A stretch of DNA of 64,000 nucleotides from the NCBI RefSeq assembly GCF_020911925.1, contig NZ_CP087134.1, positions 4,712,001 through 4,776,000 of the forward strand, written 5' to 3'. Positions 1 to 7,423 of this stretch are shown piece after piece; position 1 is the first letter of the stretch, and the number at the start of each line of letters is the position of its first letter. This DNA is from Flavobacterium cupriresistens (GTDB lineage Bacteria; Bacteroidota; Bacteroidia; Flavobacteriales; Flavobacteriaceae). Under the pieces are notes generated by a model. The model saw only the letters and a program-made list of their open reading frames with translations, had not been told where the DNA came from and ran no database searches. Made by a program: the position numbers and the translations under genes.

Positions 1-100
1 AGAATCCCGCTTTTAAAATTTAGATTTTCACACTAAATTCACAATGTTTTAATTTTAAATTGGTTATCTTTAAAATCCATAATTTTTAAATTCAGTTATC

Positions 101-394
101 ATGATTAGAATGTATCATTACGCAACTGTTTCAAAAGCTTTAGATCAATTGAATGAAAAAGGATTCACCTTTGACTTTAATCTAAACTCAGACGCAATTA
201 AAAAAAATCCTGAAAAATTTGAAATTGTACATGTGTATCGATACGAAGGGGAATCTGACCCGGGCGATGAGGCAGTTGTTTACGGAATAAAATCAAATTC
301 AGGTAAAAAAGGAGTATATGTATCCGGGTTTTCGGCGGATTCCGATTCCGAAACCGTACAGATCTTACTCGATTTAAGCATAAAAGGCAGGTGA
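101..394 (+). CDS. Small conserved-type protein, function unknown
   Basis: A 97-residue soluble protein with no signal peptide or membrane segment. It has the pattern of a short Bacteroidota family whose members begin with a 'tyr-x-ser-lys-ala' stretch followed by 'Leu-x-x-x-Gly-Phe-x-x-Asp-Phe-Asn'; from memory, homologues are often mislabelled 'phosphoribosylpyrophosphate synthetase', but nothing here resembles a PRPP-binding loop. ATG at 101 and ATG at 110 are both possible starts; the second would give [11 protein letters not shown], closer to what I recall of the family. It stands alone: the next gene is on the other strand, and a GC-rich structured stretch begins 29 bases after its stop. 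Function cannot be assigned. Confidence 0.7.
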   Translation: MIRMYHYATVSKALDQLNEKGFTFDFNLNSDAIKKNPEKFEIVHVYRYEGESDPGDEAVVYGIKSNSGKKGVYVSGFSADSDSETVQILLDLSIKGR

Positions 395-422
395 TTTTAA
401 AAGAACCATTATTATAATTTTC

Positions 423-506
423 AGAAGCTATTCCCGCTGTCTGCTGTATCTTTTGTGTCGAACCCCGCCACAAAAGGATGCCGCTCCCATCAGGGCTAAG
501 GCTTCT
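423..506. other. GC-rich element with nested inverted repeats
   Basis: A G+C-rich island in AT-rich surroundings, downstream of the first gene. An outer pair (agaagc 423-428 with gcttct 501-506) encloses a nested stem: ttttgtg (451-457) pairs with cacaaaa (469-475), extended by gctgtatc (443-450) against gatgccgc (477-484) with one mismatch and one wobble. Similar text, seen on the minus strand as 'agccctgatgggagcggcat', is familiar to me from other Bacteroidota intergenic regions, but I cannot name a family. It could be a structured RNA, a terminator-like hairpin or a dispersed repeat. Confidence 0.35.
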
Positions 507-540
507 TGTTTTCAGGAGAAAAAGTTTTTTGTATAGTTAT

Positions 541-660
541 TTAAACCGCAAGGAGCACGAAGATTTCGCAAGGGACGTAAAATGTGGCAATGTGCGAATG
601 AGTCAATGTGGCAATGTGAGAATGTGGTAATGCAAAAAATTAAAAGTTGAAAATCAAAAG
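541..660. repeat. Degenerate simple repeat in intergenic DNA
   Basis: Positions 582-635 contain imperfect repeats of 'caatgtggcaatgtg', preceded by a 'cgcaaggagcacgaagatttcgcaag' type stretch (541-571) like the dispersed 'cgcaaagacgc' repeats near 35156 and 43803. The only reading frame (from 479, about 50 codons) runs through the repeat and is not credible as a gene. No gene is seen between 395 and 794. Confidence 0.4.
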
Positions 661-750
661 TTGAAGATCAAGAGTAAAATTCGAAATGTAAAAATCAGTA
701 ATCAGATCTTTTTTTTTTAACTCCAACTACACCACTACACAAGTGTCACC

Positions 751-766
751 CTGAGCGAAGTCGAAG
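751..766 (+). repeat. Left copy of 16-bp inverted repeat (ctgagcgaagtcgaag)
   Basis: An exact reverse-complement partner lies at 1344-1359, so the two copies bracket the gene at 795-1304. The flanks are also similar (gtcaccctgagc... and ...gctcagcatgac). Identical phrases are common in intergenic DNA of many bacteria. Confidence 0.6.
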
Positions 767-794
767 GCTCATGAAACCAAAATTTCTATTTAAC

Positions 795-1304
795 TCAATT
801 ATACTTCAAACTTAAATTTTCAATAATAAAATCAATTGCAATTTTAACTTTTTCCGGTTTTGTCAATCTTATAATTTTCTTTTTAAAATCTCCTTTTTCA
901 TCTATCATATTAATCGTAAAACAAGCGACGGAATAATTTAAGTTTGGCTCCCAATTATTTAATCCCCTTCTTCTATTCGAATAATTATAGCTCGTTGAAA
1001 GCTTTCCTTCTCTTACTGATAATCCATCGTCTTCCGCTGTTTGCAATAATTCTCCCTTTAAAACCAACCCAAACAAAAAGATCGCTGTATACAAATTATT
1101 ATTTTTTATGTACAAGCCTTTCCTTGTAAGCAACAGGGCAAAGAATAAAATAATGAAAAGAAACAAAGCAACTTTTCCATAAACGTAACTTCCTAACTGC
1201 AATGAATTAAGCATTACAAGCAAAACCATTACACAACAAAAAGTTAGAATAATCAAATTTTGAAATTGCTTGAAATCTAAATTACGCTCTAATACAACTT
1301 TCAT
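795..1304 (-). CDS. Two-helix membrane protein, function unknown
   Basis: A 169-residue protein with two predicted transmembrane helices close together near the N-terminus (about residues 16-36 and 42-60), then a soluble C-terminal part of about 105 residues ending in a Leu-Thr-Lys-Pro-Glu-Lys stretch. The layout, a helical hairpin followed by a small beta-rich domain, resembles PH-like (YdbT/YcxB-type) membrane proteins, but that is a guess from architecture only. It has no operon partner; both neighbouring intergenic stretches carry the same inverted repeat. The start ATG at 1304 precedes a plausible cytoplasmic N-terminus rich in charged residues. Confidence 0.65.
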   Translation of the reverse strand: MKVVLERNLDFKQFQNLIILTFCCVMVLLVMLNSLQLGSYVYGKVALFLFIILFFALLLTRKGLYIKNNNLYTAIFLFGLVLKGELLQTAEDDGLSVREGKLSTSYNYSNRRRGLNNWEPNLNYSVACFTINMIDEKGDFKKKIIRLTKPEKVKIAIDFIIENLSLKYN

Positions 1305-1343
1305 TTAAAAATATTTTTTTTAGTTAATTTATGGTAACCCATG

Positions 1344-1359
1344 CTTCGACTTCGCTCAG
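1344..1359 (-). repeat. Right copy of 16-bp inverted repeat
   Basis: Reads cttcgacttcgctcag on the plus strand, the exact reverse complement of 751-766. It lies just upstream of the minus-strand gene 795-1304. Confidence 0.6.
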
Positions 1360-1416
1360 CATGACAACTACATTTACTTTTTTGTCTAGCTACAAATACT
1401 ACATCTCTTAAAAAAA

Positions 1417-2130
1417 TCATACCCCAAACTTCACAATCAAAGGTTTATGATCGCTATACATTCTCCAATCTTCATAACTTCCTACTTCAACACTTTCTAA
1501 AACTTCTATAAAATCATTCGAAGCAAAACAATAATCCAGATGGTACGGTTTATTTTCATGACGATACAAAAACAAAGTCGGATGTATTTCTTTTCCCTGT
1601 TCCTGATTAAAGAATTTATGATATACGCTAAATATATTTTTGGAAGCCAATTTACTCACAACAGCTGAGTGATTCCCTTCTCTTCTTGGTTTATCCCAAA
1701 TGGTGTTGCTGTTAAAATCTCCAACTAACATCGTTTTGGTTCCAGACAATAGTTTTTCATAATAATTAATCGCTTTCCAAACCTGAGTTACATATTGCCC
1801 GTCTTTATCTTGGGGGTTGTTTGCCCAAACAGCAAATAAAACAAAATCTACTTTTCCTTTGGTAACTGCAATGGGCAACACATTTTTGAAATCAGGATTA
1901 TGACAATCCAGCAATTCAAATCTATACGCACTATACGAAAAAACGCCAAGTCCTTTGTGTTGATTTGTACCGTACCAAAGTATATCAGTCGGAATCGGAA
2001 CGTCTTTGGGAAATTTTAATCTTTCGATATTTTCACATTCGGGAATTACCAGAATATCCGGTTGATGAACCAAAATAAATTCCGCTTTTTTTCTGAAAGC
2101 CATATTACAATTCCAGGTTATGATTTTCAT
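1417..2130 (-). CDS. Endonuclease/exonuclease/phosphatase (EEP) family protein
   Basis: A 237-residue protein with the ordered EEP-fold motifs: TWNCNM near residue 5, PDILVIPECE around 24-33 (metal-binding Glu), GDFNSN around 138-143, and a C-terminal SDHKP (Asp-His catalytic pair) near residue 228. This family uses a divalent metal to hydrolyse phosphodiesters or phosphomonoesters in nucleic acids, lipids or inositol phosphates; the substrate cannot be read from sequence. There is no signal peptide, so it is probably cytoplasmic. It is the last gene of a tight minus-strand cluster: the acetyltransferase gene ends 13 bases before its start, and the NIPSNAP gene lies beyond that, so the three are probably co-transcribed. 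Confidence 0.85.
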   Translation of the reverse strand: MKIITWNCNMAFRKKAEFILVHQPDILVIPECENIERLKFPKDVPIPTDILWYGTNQHKGLGVFSYSAYRFELLDCHNPDFKNVLPIAVTKGKVDFVLFAVWANNPQDKDGQYVTQVWKAINYYEKLLSGTKTMLVGDFNSNTIWDKPRREGNHSAVVSKLASKNIFSVYHKFFNQEQGKEIHPTLFLYRHENKPYHLDYCFASNDFIEVLESVEVGSYEDWRMYSDHKPLIVKFGV

Positions 2131-2143
2131 TTCAACTTTGTTT

Positions 2144-2587
2144 TTATTCTATTTTTTGATTCAATTCAAATAAAATATAAGGTCCGTTTTCGTTCTCATT
2201 CCAAGCTTTTTCAACAAACCCTACTTTTTTATAAAACGAAATTGCCTCAGTATTTTTCTCCAGACATTTTAGTACAAGTGGAAATTTGGCTTTCTTTACC
2301 ACTTCATTCAAAAGTCTTTTTCCGATTCCAAGTTTATGAAATGCCACATCGATATATAAATGGTGAATAAAATTGTCTCGCATCCAAACCGAAATAAATC
2401 CGATTACTTTTTCGTCGTACAAGGCAGTCAAAATATATTCTCCTTTCGTCTGAGCATCAAAATCCAATAAATCGAATGTTTCGGGATCGGCCCAAACAAA
2501 AGTTTCCTGACGCACTTTCATAAATAATTGGCGTAATGCGTCTAAATCCCCTTTCCTGAATTCGATAATATTTAATCTATCTGTCAT
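2144..2587 (-). CDS. GNAT-family N-acetyltransferase
   Basis: A 147-residue protein with the GNAT fold signatures: a central beta strand LYIDVAFHKLGIGKRLL, where the acetyl-CoA pyrophosphate-binding loop is H-K-L-G-I-G (canonical Q/R-x-x-G-x-G/A), and a C-terminal NTEAISFYKKVGF block typical of motif B. It would transfer acetyl from acetyl-CoA to an amine; the acceptor is unknown. It sits in the middle of an apparent operon, 9 bases after the NIPSNAP gene and 13 bases before the EEP nuclease gene. The Ala/Gly at the pyrophosphate loop is intact, so the enzyme is probably active. Confidence 0.85.
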   Translation of the reverse strand: MTDRLNIIEFRKGDLDALRQLFMKVRQETFVWADPETFDLLDFDAQTKGEYILTALYDEKVIGFISVWMRDNFIHHLYIDVAFHKLGIGKRLLNEVVKKAKFPLVLKCLEKNTEAISFYKKVGFVEKAWNENENGPYILFELNQKIE

Positions 2588-2596
2588 AAAAAAACA

Positions 2597-2992
2597 TTAA
2601 TTGGGCGAGTAACTTGTTTTTACCATCGTCCGGTCTTCAATATTTCCGAGTAAATCTCCAAACTTAGCACTGGTTTGTTTTTTTATCTCAATCCATTCTT
2701 TATCGGCTTTAAAACCTTCCCATGCTTTTTTCATTGTAGCTTCATCGGGCCATTCCAAAAGATAAACAAATTCGGTTTTACTATCCGATTTTGATTCCCA
2801 GATTGAATTGATCTTAAAATTATATTTCTTCATAATCACCATCGCGTGATCTCTGAAACGATCGTGAAAATCTTTTTTATTTTTTTCAAAAATTTCATAA
2901 ACACGCAATTGGTAAATTGGACTTGCATTTGCTTTTTGTGCTTTTACTCCAAAAGAGATCAGGAATACTAAAATCAAAAGATGTAGTTTCAT
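2597..2992 (-). CDS. Secreted NIPSNAP-family protein
   Basis: A 131-residue protein with an N-terminal signal peptide (about residues 1-18, ending VKAQ). The mature part has NIPSNAP features: YQLRVYEIF at the start of the domain, a HAMVIMKKY helix, and WPDEATMKKAWEGF typical of the dimeric alpha/beta-barrel fold. The family has no defined enzymatic reaction; it is a ferredoxin-like dimeric barrel. Export to the periplasm is inferred from the signal peptide. It is the first gene of the 2992-to-1417 minus-strand cluster. No -7 element was seen immediately upstream. Confidence 0.8.
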   Translation of the reverse strand: MKLHLLILVFLISFGVKAQKANASPIYQLRVYEIFEKNKKDFHDRFRDHAMVIMKKYNFKINSIWESKSDSKTEFVYLLEWPDEATMKKAWEGFKADKEWIEIKKQTSAKFGDLLGNIEDRTMVKTSYSPN

Positions 2993-3404
2993 TTCGTTCT
3001 TATTAAAATTTAGTTTCTAAAACAACCCGGGCTATTAGACAATAAAATTAATCCTTTTTTCATTACAATAACAAATCCAAATTTGAATTACTGCCCACCA
3101 TAATCAACTGATTTAGAAATAAAGTTGCTCCAGCTTTTCCTAAATCTCGCTTTCGAAAATTTGGCTAAAGCCAAGAATTCTTTCATCTCCTTTCCGTTAG
3201 GTTAAAACCAACGGCTATTCAAAAAAACATTGCTTTTAATCTTGTAAAACTGAATTTACCTCTAAAAACAAACTTGAATTTATCTAATTCGCTTGCTGAC
3301 AAATGATAAAACCTACAGTCGTTCAAACACTTAAAATCTTTCAATTTTTAAATTTTTAAATCATTAAATTATACCCTATATTTGCTATCGAATAATAAAG
3401 GAAT
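2993..3404. other. Intergenic stretch with two small hairpins
   Basis: No gene seen in this AT-rich gap between divergent genes. It holds ttggctaaagccaa (3161-3174, 6-bp stem) and ccgttaggttaaaaccaacgg (3194-3214, stem with one bulged base). These resemble dispersed flavobacterial intergenic palindromes. The dnaX promoter lies at its right end. Confidence 0.5.
3377..3384 (+). promoter_or_regulatory. -7 element of the dnaX promoter
   Basis: tatatttg matches the Bacteroidota -7 consensus TAnnTTTG exactly, 20 bases before the dnaX ATG, which implies a very short leader. A clear TTG/TTTG at -33 was not seen. Confidence 0.5.
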
Positions 3405-4490
3405 ATGGAACAATTTGTAGTATCGGCTCGTAAATACCGTCCGCAGACATTTAAGGATGTTGTGGGACAGAAAGCCATTACCAACACTTTGCTGAATGCC
3501 ATAGAAAGCAATCACTTAGCTTCTGCTTTATTGTTTACCGGACCACGTGGAGTTGGTAAAACAACCTGCGCCCGTATCCTGGCCCGAAAAATCAATCAGC
3601 CCGGATATGATGATCCTAACGAAGATTTTGCTTTTAACGTTTTTGAGTTAGATGCGGCTTCAAACAACTCGGTTGACGATATTCGTAGTCTGATTGATCA
3701 GGTTCGAATCCCGCCACAAACCGGACAATACAAAGTCTATATCATTGACGAGGTTCATATGTTGTCTTCGGCAGCTTTTAATGCTTTCCTGAAAACATTA
3801 GAAGAACCCCCAAAACATGCTATTTTTATTTTAGCAACAACTGAAAAACATAAAATCATTCCAACGATTTTATCGCGTTGTCAGATTTTTGATTTCAAAA
3901 GAATTACGGTTAAAGACGCCAAAGAACATTTAGCAGAAGTAGCCGCAAGTCAGGGAATCAATTTTGAAGATGATGCTTTGCACATTATTGCTCAAAAAGC
4001 AGATGGTGCAATGCGTGACGCTTTATCTATCTTTGACCGTGTGGTTTCTTTTTGCGGAACGAATTTAACACGTCAGGCTGTAACCGAAAACCTAAACGTT
4101 TTAGATTACGAAACGTATATTTCGATTACCGATTTACTTTTAGAGAATCAGATTCCGGAACTTTTATTAGCTTACAACGACATCCTTGCAAAAGGTTTTG
4201 ACGGACATCATTTTATTGCGGGATTGGCTTCGCATTTCAGAGATTTACTGGTAAGTAAAACTCCGGCTACCATCGCTTTACTTGAAGTGGGTGAACAGGC
4301 ACAACAAATGTATGGCGTACAATCTCAAAAATGTTCTCAGGACTTTTTATTAAAAGGAATTGACATTGCAAACGACTGTGATTTAAAATACAAACTAAGT
4401 CAGAATCAACGTCTTTTAGTTGAATTATGCTTGATGCAATTGGCCTCTATCAACTTTGATGGAGAAAAAAAAAAGCTGAGCAATTCATAA
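3405..4490 (+). CDS. dnaX: DNA polymerase III gamma subunit (zero-frame product of dnaX)
   Basis: A 361-residue clamp-loader ATPase. AAA+ motifs are in order: RPQTFKDVVGQ (box II), Walker A GPRGVGKTT (about residues 46-54), Walker B YIIDEVHML, sensor 1 ATTEKHK and the SRC motif with the arginine finger, followed by the helical lid and the collar domain. The four-cysteine zinc module usual between Walker A and the DAASNN motif is absent: the stretch reads ARKINQPGYDDPNEDFAFN. The zero frame stops five codons after an A10-G run, giving a gamma-like protein that lacks the tau tail. The tail is encoded directly downstream in the -1 frame (see 4475-5158). Gamma/tau loads the beta clamp at the replication fork. 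Confidence 0.93.
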   Translation: MEQFVVSARKYRPQTFKDVVGQKAITNTLLNAIESNHLASALLFTGPRGVGKTTCARILARKINQPGYDDPNEDFAFNVFELDAASNNSVDDIRSLIDQVRIPPQTGQYKVYIIDEVHMLSSAAFNAFLKTLEEPPKHAIFILATTEKHKIIPTILSRCQIFDFKRITVKDAKEHLAEVAASQGINFEDDALHIIAQKADGAMRDALSIFDRVVSFCGTNLTRQAVTENLNVLDYETYISITDLLLENQIPELLLAYNDILAKGFDGHHFIAGLASHFRDLLVSKTPATIALLEVGEQAQQMYGVQSQKCSQDFLLKGIDIANDCDLKYKLSQNQRLLVELCLMQLASINFDGEKKKLSNS

Positions 4491-4515
4491 TTCCACCCGT
4501 TTACTTTAAAAACGG
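4461..4515 (+). promoter_or_regulatory. Candidate dnaX -1 frameshift signal
   Basis: A run of ten A (4465-4474) followed by G contains the heptamer A-AAA-AAG at 4469-4475 in the correct zero-frame phase, the same slippery heptamer used by E. coli dnaX. A GGAG (4461-4464) precedes it, and a 6-bp hairpin ccgttt/aaacgg (4497-4502 and 4510-4515) follows. The zero frame stops at 4488-4490. The hairpin is 21 bases from the site, further than usual, so polymerase slippage on the A run is an equally good explanation. Confidence 0.6.
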
Positions 4516-5158
4516 AGGTTATTCTATTGTTGAAGTTCCATCAGCTAAGGCTGAAATTCCAAATAATAAATCCCAAATTCCAAATTCTGAGGAGAAAATT
4601 GGCACTGACACTGTTGGTATCGAAACTCCTAAAGCTGAAGGCAATACTGCCAACACACCTCCTGTAGTTCCGAAAACGGAGGCCAACACTGAAGTTAAAG
4701 TTTCTGCTTTTTCATTATCCAGCATTCGCAAGAAAAAGGAAATGGAAGAAAGCAGTAAATCTTATGTAAAACCTTCTACAACCTTACCGACAGAAGAATT
4801 CACAGAAACCGAAATGTTATTGCATTGGAACAAATATGCAGAACGTTTGGGTAGTAAAGGTCTTAAAATCATGGAATCGTTATTGTTAATTAACGATCCG
4901 ACTTTAAACGGAACAGTAATTACGCTTGAATTGCCTAACGAAGGTTCAAAATTAGATTTTGAAGGTCAGATTCATGGGCTTTTAGGGCATTTAAAAGGAC
5001 ATCTACACAATCACGATATTACAATTGAAGTTGTAGTAAACGAAACAATCGAAAGCAAACGTAGTTTTAACGATCAGGATCGATACAATCGTTTATTAGA
5101 AATAAACCCAAACATCGAACTTTTACGTTCTACATTTGGATTGGATTTACACACTTAG
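4475..5158 (+). CDS. dnaX: Tau-specific C-terminal part of DnaX, in the -1 frame
   Basis: After a -1 shift at the A-AAA-AAG site the reading continues AEQFIIPPVYF and stays open for 227 codons to the stop at 5156-5158, giving a tau of about 584 residues. The first ~90 residues are a low-complexity Pro/Glu/Asn-rich linker. The last ~110 residues (from TEMLLHWNKYAERLGSKG) form the compact C-terminal domain typical of bacteroidal DnaX, which is expected to contact the polymerase. The first ATG in this frame is at 4742, far inside the linker and without an evident promoter, so independent translation is unlikely. If the A run is a sequencing error (one A missing), this is simply the 3' half of an unbroken gene. 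Confidence 0.8.
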   Translation, partial: AEQFIIPPVYFKNGGYSIVEVPSAKAEIPNNKSQIPNSEEKIGTDTVGIETPKAEGNTANTPPVVPKTEANTEVKVSAFSLSSIRKKKEMEESSKSYVKPSTTLPTEEFTETEMLLHWNKYAERLGSKGLKIMESLLLINDPTLNGTVITLELPNEGSKLDFEGQIHGLLGHLKGHLHNHDITIEVVVNETIESKRSFNDQDRYNRLLEINPNIELLRSTFGLDLHT

Positions 5159-5164
5159 TATATT

Positions 5165-5716
5165 TTTTTTTGAACACGAATTTCACGAATTTTCACGAAT
5201 TGTTTTTTTTTAATCTTTGCGCATAAGAATTAGTGCTAATTCGTGAAATTCGCGGCAAACTCAGTAGATATGCCTAATGTAAAAATCCGTTAAGGTTTTT
5301 CACCACGAATTACACCAATTTCCTCGAATTGTTTTTTTAATCTTTACGTATAAAAATTAGTGCTAATTCATGAAATTCGTGTCAAACTCAATAGATATGC
5401 TTAATATAAAAATCTGTTAGACTTTTTCGCCACGGATTACACCAATTTTCGCGAATTGTTTCTTCCTCTTTTCGAGTAAAAGATTAGCGCAAATTCGTGT
5501 AATTTTCATAAGCAAAAAAATTAGTGCTAATTCGTGAAATTCGTGTCAAACTCAGTAGATTTGCTAAATATAGAAATCTGTTAGACTTTTTCGCCACGAA
5601 TTACACCAATTCTCGCGAATTATTTCTTCCTCTTTTCGAGTAAAAGACTAGCGCAAATTCGTGTAATTTTCATAAGCAAAAAAATTAGTGCTAATTCGTG
5701 AAATTCGTGTCAAACC
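5165..5716. repeat. Tandem intergenic repeat built of 'cacgaatt' palindromes
   Basis: Imperfect tandem units start with aattagtgctaattcgtgaa at 5228, 5355, 5519 and 5683 (spacing 127, 164 and 164). The two 164-bp units are nearly identical; the last is cut short. Each contains several cacgaatt/aattcgtg halves that can pair. The same words recur at 8981-9010. The whole gap between dnaX and the next gene (5159-5735) consists of this repeat; no gene is seen. Confidence 0.8.
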
Positions 5717-5735
5717 TTTTTCCTCTAAACCCAAA

Positions 5736-6314
5736 TCATCTATTCTTAACTCCTAAATCATAAACTTTTTGGAGCCATTTTGCCCTTTGAAGTTCATTGG
5801 CAGATTTTACTATTCCTATATAAGTAACTTTTACCGGTTTTACTCCGCAGAATTCCAGTGTTGATTTTTTCAACTGATTGACACTTGGTCTTCCGTAAAA
5901 CAAGCGGTAATACCAACCCGGCTGATCCAGAGTTGTGATGATATGTGCCGTTTTCCCTTTTAGGAGTTTATCCCACCAAACGGAATTTTCTTTGTATTGA
6001 AAAGCCATTCCCGGCAAAAACAATCGGTCAATAAATCCTTTTGTGATCGCAGGTAAACCTCCCCACCAAACAGGATGTACCCAAACCAGATGGTCTGCTT
6101 TTTGAATTTTCTTCCAGGCTTCGAGTAAATCCGGTTCTAATTCGGTTCTTTTCTGATAACCGAATTGCAGGTTTGGATTAAACTTTAAATCGGCAATTGT
6201 AATGGTTTCTACTGAAGTTTGAGATTGTAACGCTCCTTTTTCGTAAGCATCGGCGATTGCAAAATTAAAACTCTTGGAATTGGGGTGTCCGTTGATAATA
6301 AGTATATTTTTCAT
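5736..6314 (-). CDS. NAD(P)H-dependent oxidoreductase, flavodoxin-like fold
   Basis: A 192-residue protein of the Flavodoxin_2 type (MdaB/KefF/NQO1 relatives). Visible features: the N-terminal flavin phosphate loop LIINGHPNSKSFNFAIADAY (residues 4-23), and HPVWWGGLPAITKGFIDRLF around residues 81-100, the conserved W-W-G-x-P-A-x-x-K-G-x-x-D-R block that binds the isoalloxazine ring. The family reduces quinones or similar electrophiles with two electrons from NAD(P)H. It is cytoplasmic. The gene starts 6 bases after the stop of the saccharopine-dehydrogenase-like gene and is probably co-transcribed with it. Confidence 0.88.
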   Translation of the reverse strand: MKNILIINGHPNSKSFNFAIADAYEKGALQSQTSVETITIADLKFNPNLQFGYQKRTELEPDLLEAWKKIQKADHLVWVHPVWWGGLPAITKGFIDRLFLPGMAFQYKENSVWWDKLLKGKTAHIITTLDQPGWYYRLFYGRPSVNQLKKSTLEFCGVKPVKVTYIGIVKSANELQRAKWLQKVYDLGVKNR

Positions 6315-6320
6315 CTTTGA

Positions 6321-7364
6321 TTAGCTTATTTTTATATTAATTGTACTGTAATTATGTAATGCCTCATAAACTTCTTGTGGCGAATGTATTTGATGACTAA
6401 AGTAAATTCCATTGGGCAAAGCGGTACTCAACATCTTTTCTATATGTAAAACGGTAGAAAATGCAGTCAACTCGGCCTGACCTTTAACACTTTGCAAACT
6501 GACTTTTTTTGTTCCGGTATTTGTTCCGGTATTTGTTCGGACATTGATTTCAAAAACAGTTTGATCTCCGTTACCACTAGATCCAAACAGCAATTGTCTT
6601 TCTTTTAAAGACAGGATGTTAAAAATCTTTAGCGATTGAAAATACCCCATTAAACTGGTAACAAACTTAGAACTGTAAGTCATTTTTACGGAAACGGTTG
6701 GTATTTTTTCGATTTGATTTAAGATAAACAAATCCGGAACGTCCAGATTATAAACCATCCGTTTTCCTAATCCGAATGAGAAATTAAATTTTTCAGCATC
6801 CAGAAAATGCTTGACTTTTTGAGGTTCATTATTTTTATAAGAAGTAAATGGCTTACATACATTTTCAGCCAAAAAATGGGCAGAACTTTTCCCAGCTAAA
6901 TCTTTTATGGAATAATAAATATACAAATTTACTTCTGTGATTTCACGCTTATCCGGCGCTATAAAATCGACTAAACTCCCCACAATTCCACTCATCCAGC
7001 CGGAACTAAAAACAATATGGCTATTTGTATTTTGGTTATCGTCTTGAGCTAAATCATGCGCCACAATTAAATCCGGAGTTGGTTTTGTAATATCAATGTA
7101 ATCCAGTTTGTTTGCTATTGCAAACTTTAAAATTTCATTGTTACGATCTTTTGTACACAATACAATCAAATCGATTTTATTATCCAGAACACATTTAAAA
7201 GTTTTTGGATTGGTCACATCAATAACCAAATCCTGCGTGGTATTTCCTAATTGGCGGCTTCCTACAAACAGGTTATAATCAGGATTTCTCTTTTGAAGAA
7301 TGCGCAGTATAACTTTGCCTACCAATCCTGTTCCACCAATTACTAAAATGTTTTTTCTCATCAT
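6321..7364 (-). CDS. Saccharopine dehydrogenase-like NAD(P)-binding protein
   Basis: A 347-residue protein with an N-terminal Rossmann fold: VIGGTGLVGKVIL (residues 7-19) is the dinucleotide-binding loop, followed by NLFVGSRQ and, near residue 65, DLIVLCTKDR. The general plan matches the Sacchrp_dh_NADP family found in many uncharacterised oxidoreductases. The substrate is unknown. A short (NTGT)2 stretch lies around residue 290. Either Met 1 or Met 2 may be the start. It is followed within 6 bases by the flavodoxin-fold oxidoreductase and preceded by a Crp-like regulator gene on the same strand, suggesting a small redox-related unit. A CAAAAATA (minus-strand -7 element) lies 17 bases upstream. 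Confidence 0.75.
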   Translation of the reverse strand: MMRKNILVIGGTGLVGKVILRILQKRNPDYNLFVGSRQLGNTTQDLVIDVTNPKTFKCVLDNKIDLIVLCTKDRNNEILKFAIANKLDYIDITKPTPDLIVAHDLAQDDNQNTNSHIVFSSGWMSGIVGSLVDFIAPDKREITEVNLYIYYSIKDLAGKSSAHFLAENVCKPFTSYKNNEPQKVKHFLDAEKFNFSFGLGKRMVYNLDVPDLFILNQIEKIPTVSVKMTYSSKFVTSLMGYFQSLKIFNILSLKERQLLFGSSGNGDQTVFEINVRTNTGTNTGTKKVSLQSVKGQAELTAFSTVLHIEKMLSTALPNGIYFSHQIHSPQEVYEALHNYSTINIKIS

Positions 7365-7380
7365 TACTTATTGTTTTGAA

Positions 7381-7388
7381 CAAAAATA
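7381..7388 (-). promoter_or_regulatory. -7 element upstream of the oxidoreductase pair
   Basis: caaaaata on the plus strand reads TATTTTTG on the minus strand, matching TAnnTTTG, 16 bases before the ATG at 7364. No convincing -33 element at normal spacing was seen, so support is limited. Confidence 0.35.
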
Positions 7389-7423
7389 ATGGCGAACTAT
7401 ACCTCATCTACTGGACAAATGTC

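Noticed and set aside
198..473. A 91-codon minus-strand frame
   Set aside because: Overlaps the first gene in antisense and runs through the GC-rich structured element; no homology is evident.
5165..5716. Possible CRISPR array
   Set aside because: Units are long and homologous throughout, with no constant short repeat separated by unique spacers, and there are no cas genes nearby.
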